Notes under the pieces: model-generated
What the model saw: only the letters and a program-made list of their open reading frames with translations
Databases searched by the model: none
Told to the model about the DNA's origin: nothing
Source: Candidatus Peribacter sp. UBA6535
Lineage (GTDB): Bacteria; Patescibacteriota; Gracilibacteria; Peribacterales; Peribacteraceae
Length of the DNA stretch: 8,884 nucleotides
Assembly (NCBI GenBank): GCA_002436205.1
Contig: DJKT01000026.1
Coordinates: 1 to 8,884, forward strand
Reading direction: 5' to 3'
In this document: positions 1-5,694 of the stretch, piece after piece
Layout: every line of letters begins with the position of its first letter
How positions within the stretch are numbered: position 1 is the stretch's first letter
Made by a program: the position numbers and the translations under genes

Positions 1-610
1 TCAAAGCAAAAAGAAGAGATCCCATTGCCCAGTGAATAAGGAAGCAGGGGAGGAAAGAGTTTGTTCTGTAGGCGATATGACCAAGAAGTAACCCAACAAA
101 GAACGAAGAGATTACTTCTATTGGTGGGCCTCCTATATGAAACAGTGCAAAAGGAACTGCCTGGAGTACGATAGAGAATTCTCCAAATTGCTTTCGTAAT
201 CCAAAGAGGAGAAAACCTCGAAAGAAGAATTCTTCTGCAAAGTAGAGGCACCCAAAGATCATCACCATCTTCCCTACAGAAGGAAGAGCTGGTGTCTTAC
301 TAGCGTGATGTTCCTGTACCTGAGGAAGTGCAGAAGAACCGATGACAAGTAGCAATATGCCTAGTGCGATGAGAACTGTATGACTGGTACGAAACGGCCA
401 TGTATTCCATGAAAATCCGTAGTGTCTAATACTTTCTCCAAGAAGGAGAAGGGTAACGACAGGAATGAGCAGTAAATAGAACCACGCGGAGACGAAAAAG
501 AGAAGTGGCTGAGGAAGAAGCACGAAGTAGCACTCGAGAATTAAGACGAGAGTAGCAACTGCAAGAATAACAAACTCTTTGGTGCGATACATACGCAGTA
601 ATTGTACCAT
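1..610 (-). CDS. CPBP (CAAX/Abi-type) intramembrane glutamic protease, 3' end outside window
   Basis: The minus strand is open from an ATG at 610 to the left edge, giving 203 visible codons (610 to 2) with no stop, so the C-terminal end is missing. The protein is strongly hydrophobic, with several membrane segments (about residues 13-33, 36-58, 78-92, 114-124, 145-158, 165-180 and 187-203). It carries the CPBP protease signature: motif 1 EEFFFRG (E126, E127, R131) and motif 2 FALFH (F154, H158), then LGHIAYRTNSFLPCFLIHW, which matches the usual last conserved helix with H193. These enzymes cut substrates within the membrane, and bacterial members include prenyl-protein-protease-like and bacteriocin-immunity proteins; the substrate here cannot be told. 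The residue four after H193, often Asn or Asp in the family, is Gly here. An alternative start is ATG at 592 (M7). Neither start has a Shine-Dalgarno sequence. The family call is firm, the role is not. Confidence 0.85.
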   Translation of the reverse strand, partial: MVQLLRMYRTKEFVILAVATLVLILECYFVLLPQPLLFFVSAWFYLLLIPVVTLLLLGESIRHYGFSWNTWPFRTSHTVLIALGILLLVIGSSALPQVQEHHASKTPALPSVGKMVMIFGCLYFAEEFFFRGFLLFGLRKQFGEFSIVLQAVPFALFHIGGPPIEVISSFFVGLLLGHIAYRTNSFLPCFLIHWAMGSLLFAL

Positions 611-829
611 GTACGTATCAACAAATACTTAGCAATTGCCATCGTGCTTCTCGTCTGTGTTCTCCTCCTAGGAGTAAAGAGTCACGCAGTATCATTTGCC
701 CTCTGGAAAAACATCACCCTCGGGGAAGAACTGGTTCTGTGTAAGTCAGAGACCGGATGCGACAAGGTGTGGACATTTTGTGGATGCGCGAACAAACAGC
801 GAAATAGAGGATGGCTTGGATTCTTATAA
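602..829 (+). CDS. Possible small secreted cysteine-containing protein, perhaps a frameshifted remnant
   Basis: This 75-codon ORF opens with TTG directly after an in-frame TAA (599-601), so the start is forced unless an internal GTG at 644 is used. The N-terminus looks like a signal peptide: R5 and K8, a hydrophobic core at about residues 9-25, then KSHA with a plausible cut after A29. The short mature part has four cysteines (C47, C53, C60, C62). Its first 9 nt overlap the divergent protease start, and there is no ribosome binding site. I do not recognise the family. In the +3 frame after about position 770 the sequence reads DARTNSEIEDGLDSYK..., which looks more protein-like than the last 15 residues of this ORF, so a frameshift is possible. 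It may equally be a chance ORF in the divergent gap. No other gene candidate lies between 611 and 853. Confidence 0.4.
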   Translation: MYHVRINKYLAIAIVLLVCVLLLGVKSHAVSFALWKNITLGEELVLCKSETGCDKVWTFCGCANKQRNRGWLGFL

Positions 830-830
830 A
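825..830 (+). promoter_or_regulatory. Candidate -10 box (TATAAA) of the hydrolase operon
   Basis: TATAAA lies 23 nt before the ATG of the hydrolase gene, the same spacing as TATACT before the aquaporin gene. No convincing -35 hexamer is seen 16-18 nt upstream. It overlaps the stop codon of the small upstream ORF. Weak, single-site evidence. Confidence 0.25.
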
Positions 831-853
831 GCCTCTTCTACACTCACTTCCCT

Positions 854-1513
854 ATGCAAAAAAATTTATATTTCACCGGAAAAAATGCTGCACAGAAGTT
901 GCGCTCATGGGAAGGAGCACTTGAGGAGACGAGGAAGCATTGGAAAACGTTGGATAGGAAGAATTCAGCTCTCATCGTTATTGATATGCAGGAGTATTTT
1001 TTAGGGTCCACATCCCATGCATTCGTACCCACAGCCGCAGCCATCACTCCAAATATCCAAAAGCTAGTTCAAGCGTATAGAAAAGACAATCTTCCCGTGA
1101 TTTTTACATACTTTGCAGTAGAAAAAGGGGAGGCAGATCCGATAGGCAACTGGTGGGGGAGATCTGTAGTAGAAGGATCCAAAGAGTGTAAGATCGTAGA
1201 TCAATTAGCTCCGAAAGATGGAGAAACAGTATTACGAAAATCATCATATAATTCATTCTCGGGAACAGATCTCAAAAAAATACTTGAGAGTCAGAATATT
1301 TCACAACTTGTTGTTACCGGAGTACTGAGTAATCTTTGTTGCGAGACAACGGCAAGGGAAGCATTTAATCTTGGAATGGATGTGTTTTTTGTCATGGATG
1401 CTACAGCAGCATTTACAGAGCAGATGCATCTTGCAAGTCTTCTTAATCTATCCTGTGGTTTTGCTACACCGATAACTGCAGATCAACTACTCCATTTCTC
1501 TTCCGTATCGTGA
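854..1513 (+). CDS. Isochorismatase-family cysteine hydrolase
   Basis: 219 residues with an isochorismatase fold. The family triad is visible: D44 in ALIVIDMQ, K129 in VLRKSSYNSF, and the nucleophile C162 in GVLSNLCCETTAREA, followed by the usual GMDVFFVMDATAA strand-turn. Family members hydrolyse C-N or ether bonds (nicotinamidase, ureidoacrylate hydrolase, isochorismatase); which substrate is used here cannot be read. C162 is followed by a second cysteine, C163, where the family usually has Val. The N-terminus is about 35 residues longer than minimal members and is basic and helical, but it looks like real coding sequence and the ATG at 854 is the only nearby ATG start. There is no Shine-Dalgarno sequence; a pyrimidine-rich tract precedes the ATG. 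It is the first gene of an operon, and its TGA overlaps the ATG of the next gene by one base, suggesting translational coupling. Family call firm, substrate unknown. Confidence 0.88.
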   Translation: MQKNLYFTGKNAAQKLRSWEGALEETRKHWKTLDRKNSALIVIDMQEYFLGSTSHAFVPTAAAITPNIQKLVQAYRKDNLPVIFTYFAVEKGEADPIGNWWGRSVVEGSKECKIVDQLAPKDGETVLRKSSYNSFSGTDLKKILESQNISQLVVTGVLSNLCCETTAREAFNLGMDVFFVMDATAAFTEQMHLASLLNLSCGFATPITADQLLHFSSVS

Positions 1514-2352
1514 TGTACGATTGCATTATTATAGGCGCAGGGCCTGCGGGAATAGCAGCTGCAGTACAGCTAAAGAGAGCAGGGCTTTCGCTGCTACTAC
1601 TCGAAAAAGGAGAGGTAGGAGGACTTCTGCGTAATGCAAATTTGGTTGAGAATTACCTCGGGTTTACCGGTGGAATATCTGGGAAGGATCTCATTGAACT
1701 TTTTAAGAAACAGATAGCAGAGCAAGAAATTTCTCTTACAAAAGAAGAGGTCATTGAAGTGAAGAAGATTGGTGTAAATTTTGTTGTGGAGACAAAAGAG
1801 AACTCGTACAAAAGTAGTAATGTGATAATTGCTACTGGAACAAAGCCAAAGACAGCAGGAATTGCCGGAGAGGAATCTCTAACGAACAAAAAAGTGTTTT
1901 ACGAAATTGCTGATCTTCCTACGATAGAGCAAGGGAAGGATATTCTTATTATCGGAGGGGGAGATATTGGATTTGATTATGCAATTCAACTGAAAAGTTT
2001 AGGGCATTTACCAACTATTATTACGCGGGGAGAAGTGCAGTGCCTCTCACTTCTTACCACAAGAGCAAGAGAGCTTGATATTCCGGTTTTTACGAACATC
2101 ACCCCCAGGAAGATGCACGAAGATGGTGAAAGTATTACAGTGCAGTGCGATACAGATAACTTTCAAACAGATTACGTATTAATTGCAGTAGGAAGGGAAC
2201 CTCGGTACCCTCTGCTTCCTATGCAGAACTACTTAGGTCTCTATCAAATTGGTGATGTAAAAAACAAGCACCAACGTCAGGTGCACATTGCCATGGGAGA
2301 TGCTCTTCGTATTGCGATGGATATTACTTCCTCTATTACTCATTATTCATAA
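1513..2352 (+). CDS. Thioredoxin-reductase-like FAD/NAD(P) oxidoreductase lacking the CxxC
   Basis: 279 residues from the ATG at 1513, preferred over the GTG at 1510 because it gives the TGATG coupling and the normal N-terminus MYDCIIIGAG. The FAD site is GAGPAG (8-13), followed by the conserved VENYLGF turn (45-51), the IATGTKP motif (106-112), a second Rossmann motif GGGDIG (148-153) for the pyridine nucleotide, and the C-terminal FAD motif IGDVKNKHQRQVHIAMGDA. The order and spacing are those of thioredoxin reductase, but the redox CxxC that should precede the second Rossmann motif is absent; that stretch contains no cysteine. The HRR motif that reads the NADPH phosphate is replaced by TRG, so NADH use is possible. 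A disulfide-reductase role is therefore unlikely. TrxR-type ferredoxin reductases also lack CxxC, so electron transfer to an iron-sulfur or flavin partner is a reasonable inference. The gene ends 2 nt before the radical SAM gene. Confidence 0.85.
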   Translation: MYDCIIIGAGPAGIAAAVQLKRAGLSLLLLEKGEVGGLLRNANLVENYLGFTGGISGKDLIELFKKQIAEQEISLTKEEVIEVKKIGVNFVVETKENSYKSSNVIIATGTKPKTAGIAGEESLTNKKVFYEIADLPTIEQGKDILIIGGGDIGFDYAIQLKSLGHLPTIITRGEVQCLSLLTTRARELDIPVFTNITPRKMHEDGESITVQCDTDNFQTDYVLIAVGREPRYPLLPMQNYLGLYQIGDVKNKHQRQVHIAMGDALRIAMDITSSITHYS

Positions 2353-2354
2353 TT

Positions 2355-3290
2355 ATGCAGATTATTAGTGAAGTTGGTACAGATGATCTTGCAAAGGTCT
2401 ATGTAGGAAAAATTGATCATCATGCAATTGAGTTTGTTGAATCCATTCAACCTCCGCTTACGCGAGAGGAAAAATGGGTGTTGGTTCTATCATGTCTTAT
2501 CGGATGTCCTGTAAAATGTCTCATGTGTGATGCAGGACAGGAATGTCACGGAATATTAAGCAAGGATCAAATCTTTGCTCAAATTGACCACATGGTGTTG
2601 CGCAGGTATCCGGACAAAAAAATTCCCTCAAAGAAGTTCAAAATTCAGTTTACGCGCATGGGAGAGCCGGTATTTAATCCGGCTGTTCTTGATGTTTTGG
2701 AAGAACTACCTTCACGTTATGACGCACCTGGACTCATTCCATCATTTTCTACCGTTGCCCCCAAGAATGATCGGGGATATCTGGCGAAACTCACTGATAT
2801 CAAAAATCGCTTGTATGGAGAGGGGAGGTTTCAAATGCAGTTTTCTATTCACACTACAGATGAACAGCGTCGTGATCAGCTTATTCCTATTCGCAAAATG
2901 AGTTTTGAGGATATTGCAGCATTCGGTGACAAGTTTTTTGTTGCAGGAGATAGAAAGATCACACTGAATTTTATTGTCATGGATAACTACCCGATTGACC
3001 CCTGTGTCATTGCGCAGAACTTTAATCCAGAAAAATTTATCATCAAACTCACGCCACTTAATCCTACAGAAATGGCTACAAGCAATGACTTAAAGACCAA
3101 ACTTGATCCGGATGACGGTCGATCTGTTTCACAGCTTGTCTCTGAACTTGATTCTCGAGGGTTTCAAAGCCTGGTGAGTATTGGAGAATTGGAAGAAAAT
3201 CAAATTGGTAGCAACTGCGGTCAGTTTGTTTCGAGGATTCCTCTATCTACTACTTCCGATGTTCTGGCGGCACCTCTTCGATCTGCTTAA
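2355..3290 (+). CDS. RlmN/Cfr-like radical SAM protein of unknown substrate
   Basis: 311 residues. The [4Fe-4S]/SAM site is C51, C55, C58 in IGCPVKCLMCDAG (CxxxCxxC), with a further C47. Similarity to the class A methylases RlmN and Cfr continues in order: RMGEPVFN (102-108) matches their GMGEPL.N, FSIHTTDEQRRDQLIPI (163-179) matches their SLHA...R..L.P strand, and IGSNCGQF (284-291) matches their AACGQL, so C288 sits where the methyl-carrying cysteine lies. It differs in two ways: the N-terminal RNA-binding accessory domain of RlmN is lacking (only about 40 residues precede the barrel), and V44 occupies the position seven residues before the first cluster cysteine, where RlmN has its resolving cysteine. 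rRNA methylation is therefore not assured. The gene is the third of the operon and probably receives electrons from, or acts in one pathway with, the flavoprotein (inference). Its 3' end overlaps the opposing SLH gene by 41 nt. Confidence 0.85.
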   Translation: MQIISEVGTDDLAKVYVGKIDHHAIEFVESIQPPLTREEKWVLVLSCLIGCPVKCLMCDAGQECHGILSKDQIFAQIDHMVLRRYPDKKIPSKKFKIQFTRMGEPVFNPAVLDVLEELPSRYDAPGLIPSFSTVAPKNDRGYLAKLTDIKNRLYGEGRFQMQFSIHTTDEQRRDQLIPIRKMSFEDIAAFGDKFFVAGDRKITLNFIVMDNYPIDPCVIAQNFNPEKFIIKLTPLNPTEMATSNDLKTKLDPDDGRSVSQLVSELDSRGFQSLVSIGELEENQIGSNCGQFVSRIPLSTTSDVLAAPLRSA

Positions 3291-4443
3291 TACTTTGCGC
3301 AATTTGATCGAAGAAGTTAAAGAGTTTGTCGTCTTGGCCTGCACATGCGATGTTTAACGTATAGATCCAATGTTCTCCAAAGAAGAAGGCGCGCTTGTCG
3401 ATACACTTGTTTACTTCTTCTAAGATGACGAGTACTGGCATTCCGTTGATGATGGTTTCTTCTTCGAGCTCTATAAAGTATTGATCATTCAGCACTGCAT
3501 CGACAATAACTTCGGAGTCTTCTGTGTTGTATCCGTCTATCCACATTGCACGATGAATGCAGTCTTGCTCACCAACACAATCTCCATTCTTCGGACCAAA
3601 GTACATTGTCCACTCCGATGCAATGTAGGGGCTTCTACCGTCATATGTACCACGCGATAGCATGTGTGGATCTGGCCAGACATTGGGATACGAAAACGAA
3701 AAGAGTTTTTTATGACTCTCATACTCTTTCCAGTTAACAGGGTAGATAACATCCTCTGCAGCTTTCGATTTCTGTGGAGCAGGCCCTAGGCGCAAAGGAT
3801 AATCTTTCATACGATAAATAAGTTCTGCCATTTCTCCACGATTAAGAGGTTGTGGCAGATCCTTAATGGAATAGGGGATAGCATTTTGAGCTGCAAGGAA
3901 TTCTACGTATGGCGTATACCACAGCACGTTTCCTGCTCCGAAGTTTGGTAGTTCAAGTCCGGTTAGACCAAAACCAAGCGAAACCATTTTTGCAGACTCT
4001 ACAAATTTTACTCCTTCATCTGGACGAAACCGTCCATCAGGATATCCACTTACGATTCCATTAGACCATGCAGTACAGATGTAAGGAGCAAACCACGCGT
4101 CGAGAGGCACATCTGGAAAGGCGAACTTGGGCATAACTTGCTGCGCCCCTTCTTCGGGTTCTGGAAGATCTTCGATACAGCTATCGATGTAACTCTGTGG
4201 ATAGAGGACAGTGACGAGAATCTTTGTAAACTCTGCTCTGTTGATATTGCGATCTGGTTGAAAGGATCTATTTTCGTACCCTTGGACAATACTTTCCCGT
4301 AAGAGAAATTCTATAGCATCAAAGTATGGGTGCTCGGAAGAGACATCAAAAAAGCGCGCATGGGCAGACGAGCTTACACACAAGAGGCTTATACCAAGCA
4401 GCGATGCTAGAGTTTTGAAGGAAGGGATACATCTATGATACAT
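3250..4443 (-). CDS. Secreted protein with three S-layer homology (SLH) repeats and a C-terminal domain
   Basis: 397 residues from the ATG at 4443; an upstream in-frame TTG at 4464 would add seven residues before the signal peptide and is less likely. A signal peptide is clear: basic start (R4, K10), hydrophobic stretch 11-23, cut after AHA (29). Three SLH repeats follow: about 32-80 (FFDVSSEHPYFDAIEFLL, IVQGYENRSFQPDRNINRAEF), about 108-160 (FPDVPLDAWFAPYI, IVSGYPDGRFRPDEGV) and about 172-215 (WYTPYVEFLAAQNAIP, LNRGEMAELIYRM). SLH repeats usually anchor proteins to cell-wall polysaccharide. The remaining part, about 232-397, begins with SFSYPNVWPD and has paired cysteines (C289/C295, C347/C367), which suggests a folded extracellular domain. 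I do not recognise it firmly; the opening resembles PsbP-like secreted domains. The gene is divergent from the aquaporin gene, with 35 bp between starts. The SLH call is firm; the C-terminal role is unknown. Confidence 0.88.
   Translation of the reverse strand: MYHRCIPSFKTLASLLGISLLCVSSSAHARFFDVSSEHPYFDAIEFLLRESIVQGYENRSFQPDRNINRAEFTKILVTVLYPQSYIDSCIEDLPEPEEGAQQVMPKFAFPDVPLDAWFAPYICTAWSNGIVSGYPDGRFRPDEGVKFVESAKMVSLGFGLTGLELPNFGAGNVLWYTPYVEFLAAQNAIPYSIKDLPQPLNRGEMAELIYRMKDYPLRLGPAPQKSKAAEDVIYPVNWKEYESHKKLFSFSYPNVWPDPHMLSRGTYDGRSPYIASEWTMYFGPKNGDCVGEQDCIHRAMWIDGYNTEDSEVIVDAVLNDQYFIELEEETIINGMPVLVILEEVNKCIDKRAFFFGEHWIYTLNIACAGQDDKLFNFFDQIAQSIKQIEEVPPEHRK
3275..3314. repeat. Inverted repeat across the convergent gene overlap
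   Basis: TCTTCGATC at 3275-3283 is the exact reverse complement of GATCGAAGA at 3306-3314. The 22-nt loop holds the radical SAM stop codon (3288-3290) and a perfect 8-bp palindrome, TTGCGCAA (3295-3302). There is no T-run on either strand, and the whole element is inside the C-terminal coding part of the SLH gene. It could slow or end transcription from either side, or be chance. Confidence 0.35.
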
Positions 4444-4449
4444 GAGTGG

Positions 4450-4455
4450 TATACT
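4450..4455 (+). promoter_or_regulatory. Candidate -10 box (TATACT) for the aquaporin gene
   Basis: TATACT lies in the 35-bp gap between two divergent starts, 23 nt before the aquaporin ATG, and would give a leader of about 16 nt. No -35 hexamer is evident. It sits inside AGTGGTATACTTTCACT, whose outer AGTG/CACT and inner GTATAC are self-complementary, so an operator or shared divergent control is possible but unproven. Confidence 0.35.
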
Positions 4456-4478
4456 TTCACTCAACTTCCCCTTTCCTC

Positions 4479-5075
4479 ATGAAATTCGAAAATTCCCAAA
4501 AATACGCAGCAGAAGCGCTGGCAACATTTTCGCTGACGCTGGCAGTTTCGTTATCACTACTCTTTGTCTTCCCGCTCTCCACGGCAGTAGTAGCAGCACT
4601 TGTTGTAGGAATTTACGTCTACACGATAGGAGGAATTTCGGGTGCGCATATCAACCCTGCAGTGACTTTGGGGATGTGGACTATTAAACAAATAGGTACA
4701 AAAGATGCCCTTCTCTACGTTGCTTCACAATGTATTGGTGCAGGGCTTGCAACACTACTTGTACTCTCTATGACTGCGACTATTCCTTTGGTAGGGGCAG
4801 AATCACCACAAATCATTCTTGGAGAAGCTATCGGTGCATTTATTCTAACGTTTGGTGTAGCTTCTGTTGCTACCGGAAAAGCAGAGGATGATGCGGCTGG
4901 ATTGATTGTTGGAGGTTCACTGCTCGTAGGTATTCTTATAGCTTCCTCTTTGAGTAGCGGAATCTTAAACCCCGCAGTTGCATTTGGACTTGGTTCACTT
5001 TCGCTCTCATACCTTCTTGGGCCACTGCTTGGTGGAGCACTGGGTGCACTGACTTTCCGCTGGATTAGCTCGTAA
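4479..5075 (+). CDS. Aquaporin-family (MIP) channel, minimal and lacking the selectivity arginine
   Basis: 198 residues from the ATG at 4479; the in-frame GTG at 4446 is rejected because it overlaps the divergent promoter region and adds residues unlike a membrane-protein start. The MIP fold is clear: six membrane helices (about 11-31, 34-54, 75-97, 111-132, 140-158, 175-195) and the two half-helices carrying NPA, ISGAHINPAVTLG (NPA 59-61) and SSGILNPAVAFG (NPA 164-166). The second half repeats the first, as usual. The family moves water or small neutral solutes passively across the cytoplasmic membrane. After the second NPA most members have Arg, the arginine of the aromatic/arginine filter; here it is Val167, so selectivity may be altered. 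At 198 residues it is shorter than typical AqpZ/GlpF, with very short loops. A pyrimidine-rich tract stands in place of a ribosome binding site. Likely co-transcribed with the next gene, 16 nt downstream. Confidence 0.9.
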   Translation: MKFENSQKYAAEALATFSLTLAVSLSLLFVFPLSTAVVAALVVGIYVYTIGGISGAHINPAVTLGMWTIKQIGTKDALLYVASQCIGAGLATLLVLSMTATIPLVGAESPQIILGEAIGAFILTFGVASVATGKAEDDAAGLIVGGSLLVGILIASSLSSGILNPAVAFGLGSLSLSYLLGPLLGGALGALTFRWISS

Positions 5076-5091
5076 TTTCCCCTTAACTCTC

Positions 5092-5286
5092 ATGGATCAA
5101 GAAGAAGTACAAAAGAAAGTAGAGGCTTTCCTCAAAGAACTTAATGTTCCAAGTTTTATTGTCTTTGGCTGGAAGAAAACTGATAAAGAGTTTGGTGTCG
5201 TCTCTTCGCATCATGAAATTCCACCAAATGCAGCGATAAAAGGTATGAGCTGGGCTCTCAATGATTTTATTGGGAAGAGTTTGTAA
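5092..5286 (+). CDS. Small conserved-looking cytoplasmic protein, function unknown
   Basis: 64 residues starting MDQEEVQKKVEAFLKELNV: an amphipathic helix (about 2-17), a strand (SFIVFGWKK, 21-29), a second strand around EFGVVSSHH and a C-terminal helix MSWALNDFIG (51-60). There is no signal peptide, membrane segment or cysteine. It is judged real because it fills the space between the aquaporin stop and the convergent holin-like gene, has an ATG start and reads like a compact alpha/beta protein with normal composition. It follows the aquaporin gene by 16 nt on the same strand, but nothing else links the two. I do not recognise the family. It ends 2 nt from the opposing gene, leaving no room for a separate terminator. 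Confidence 0.65.
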   Translation: MDQEEVQKKVEAFLKELNVPSFIVFGWKKTDKEFGVVSSHHEIPPNAAIKGMSWALNDFIGKSL

Positions 5287-5288
5287 CT

Positions 5289-5684
5289 TTACTTAAACAT
5301 CTCCTTGAGGAGCCAGTTGGCAAATCCAAAGCAAATTGCCACAACTACCCAACCCCAAGGTCCGCCGTAAATTTCCAATCGTACAAGGCTCGGATCCATC
5401 CTCAACGTAAAGAGATGGATAACATACAGAAATGCTCCATTAACGATTATTACAGCAACAATCGTCGCAAAGAATCGCAAGGGAAGTGTGATGAGATTGA
5501 GAATAGGGCGAAAGAAAATATTCAAAAGAGAAATCAACGCACCGACAATTACGTATGCCGGAATACCACCGGTTAACCCAAAGTATTGGCTAAGGTAAAC
5601 AGAAAGTGCCCATACCAAAGCTACATTGAGAGCAAACTTGAATACAAGTTTGAGGGGGAGGTGAGAGGAGTTTTCAGAAGACAT
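5289..5684 (-). CDS. Four-helix membrane protein of the YvlD/phage-holin-4 superfamily
   Basis: 131 residues with four membrane helices (about 13-35, 41-62, 71-93, 110-127), matching the usual size of this superfamily (Pfam Phage_holin_4_2, Bacillus YvlD). The diagnostic sequence LLNIFFRPILNLITLPL (53-69), with the conserved N-x(3)-RP-x(2)-L-x(2)-TLP pattern, is present. Despite the holin name, chromosomal members are ordinary cytoplasmic-membrane proteins, some tied to envelope stress, and no phage gene is seen nearby. The start codon lies 10 nt after the isoleucyl-tRNA synthetase stop on the same strand, so it is probably translated from the same message. No Shine-Dalgarno sequence is seen. 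The family call is good; the function is unknown. Confidence 0.85.
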   Translation of the reverse strand: MSSENSSHLPLKLVFKFALNVALVWALSVYLSQYFGLTGGIPAYVIVGALISLLNIFFRPILNLITLPLRFFATIVAVIIVNGAFLYVIHLFTLRMDPSLVRLEIYGGPWGWVVVAICFGFANWLLKEMFK

Positions 5685-5694
5685 CTCGGATATC

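Noticed and set aside
696..1004. 102-codon plus-strand ORF as an independent gene
   Set aside because: Its second half is an out-of-frame reading of the hydrolase N-terminus. Only the possible frameshift with 602-829 is kept, as a finding.
1511..1513. TGA recoded as Gly or Trp, as in some Patescibacteria
   Set aside because: This TGA ends the hydrolase exactly at the next gene's ATG, and no in-frame TGA interrupts any gene in the window.
5278..5300. Terminator hairpin between the convergent genes at 5286 and 5289
   Set aside because: Only a short, bulged pairing (GTTTGTAA with TTACTTAAAC) can be drawn; it is too weak to call.
5289..5684. Prophage or lysis cassette suggested by the holin-like protein
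   Set aside because: No endolysin, integrase, capsid or other phage gene is present, and chromosomal YvlD-type proteins share this fold.
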